NCBI GenBank assembly: GCA_028686425.1
Contig: JAQUBZ010000024.1
Location: 1-37,154 of the forward strand
Source of the DNA: Bacteroidales bacterium
GTDB lineage: Bacteria > Bacteroidota > Bacteroidia > Bacteroidales > UBA932
DNA: 37,154 bases
Reading direction: 5' to 3'
The position numbers and the translations under genes are program-made. Under the pieces are notes generated by a model, which did no database searches, was not told the DNA's origin, and saw only the letters and a program-made list of their open reading frames with translations. Positions 36,882 through 37,154 of this stretch are shown here, in pieces (position 1 is the stretch's first letter; the number at the start of each line of letters is the position of its first letter).

Positions 36882-37073
36882 ATGCAAAAGCTTTTGGGAA
36901 CTTTTTTATTATCGATGGTGGTCGAATTGCTGCTCGTTCCGCTCAGGGGAATATATATGCCGTATGTGGTGCGCGCGATGCTGACATTGTTATTGATTGC
37001 CGCTTTTACATTTTTTGTATTGCGCAGCATTGCTGTCCGGAGAAATTGTCTCGGACATAGTTTAATTAATTAA
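36882..37073 (+). CDS. Small membrane protein of unknown function (two helices)
   Basis: A 63-residue protein not recognised as a family. It has two hydrophobic helices, about residues 3-21 (KLLGTFLLSMVVELLLVPL) and 31-48 (RAMLTLLLIAAFTFFVL), separated by a short loop (RGIYMPYV), and ends in a basic, polar tail (RSIAVRRNCLGHSLIN). The gene is supported by a promoter-like TATCTTTG at the right distance, an A-rich start region typical of Bacteroidetes, and strong hydrophobic periodicity rather than by homology. The unusual operator-like cluster upstream suggests regulated expression. Confidence 0.6.
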   Translation: MQKLLGTFLLSMVVELLLVPLRGIYMPYVVRAMLTLLLIAAFTFFVLRSIAVRRNCLGHSLIN

Positions 37074-37119
37074 TGTATAGTATTTTACAAGGCAAAAATT
37101 ATTTTTCGATTAGAACTCG

Positions 37120-37127
37120 TAAGTTTG
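37120..37127 (+). promoter_or_regulatory. -7-like element near the window end
   Basis: TAAGTTTG matches TAnnTTTG and may drive a gene beyond the window. The downstream sequence is too short to support anything more. Confidence 0.3.
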
Positions 37128-37154
37128 CAAGCTGGCACTAAAGCCATTTTTTGC

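Noticed and set aside
37129-37152. TGGCAC near the window end as a sigma-54 promoter, or TGGC-N6-GCCA with T6 as a terminator
   Set aside because: No GC at the -12 position, and the stem is only 4 base pairs; too weak for either.

Overview
The window looks like chromosome from a member of the Bacteroidales. The evidence is the recurring Bacteroidetes promoter core TAnnTTTG (often with TTTG or TTG about 19 bases upstream), starts without Shine-Dalgarno sequences, and families typical of that group: DUF4831, DUF5020, GH92 and GH97 glycosidases, OprO/P porin, FtsX-like permease and the LuxR-type helix-turn-helix of Bacteroidetes membrane regulators. Base composition is moderately AT-rich and even. 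I saw no rRNA, tRNA, insertion sequence, phage or CRISPR array.

Layout. 1-2060 (minus): the start of an FtsX-like ABC permease behind a textbook sigma-54 promoter with two upstream palindromes, then a POT peptide transporter. 2281-6081 (plus): DUF4831 protein, dipeptidase PepD, then the ribosomal operon rpsF-rpsR-rplI with its own promoter and terminator. 6154-9246 (minus): a GH92 alpha-mannosidase. 9383-11672: a GT2 glycosyltransferase, a stand-alone LysR-type DNA-binding domain overlapping its end, and a PadR-DUF2812 pair. 11760-14567: an M16 peptidase.

14776-20500 is the most interesting block, a tight six-gene operon closed by a terminator. It encodes a DUF47 (PhoU-like) protein; a PiT-phosphate-transporter-like membrane domain fused to a coiled coil and a LuxR-type DNA-binding domain; an OprO/OprP porin; a probably surface-exposed lamin-tail lipoprotein; a divergent CYTH-like protein; and a canonical CYTH/triphosphate-tunnel enzyme. 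The PiT signature motifs are degenerate in the fusion. The simplest reading is a phosphate or polyphosphate uptake and processing operon with a transporter-derived, membrane-bound transcription factor: a one-component phosphate 'transceptor'. That is inference and I know of no described example.

20583-24078: SLC13 transporter, an unknown two-helix membrane protein and a DUF2147 protein. 24083-24766 (minus): DUF5020. 24841-27957: a preQ1-I riboswitch touching the start of the queuosine-precursor transporter yhhQ, followed by a DUF748/AsmA-like protein. 27923-28570 (minus): a CutC homologue with a shortened C terminus. 28652-34689: a transglutaminase-like lipoprotein, a GH97 glycosidase and an S66 LD-carboxypeptidase, the last two divergent over a region with two GTTTGAAAC palindromes. 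34852-35009: a broken hipB-like gene facing an intact hipBA toxin-antitoxin pair (36584-34994, minus). The window ends with a 63-residue membrane protein whose upstream region is rich in ATCGG half-sites like those at the PadR promoter.

Most family calls are from motif recognition by eye; no database search or structure prediction was run.
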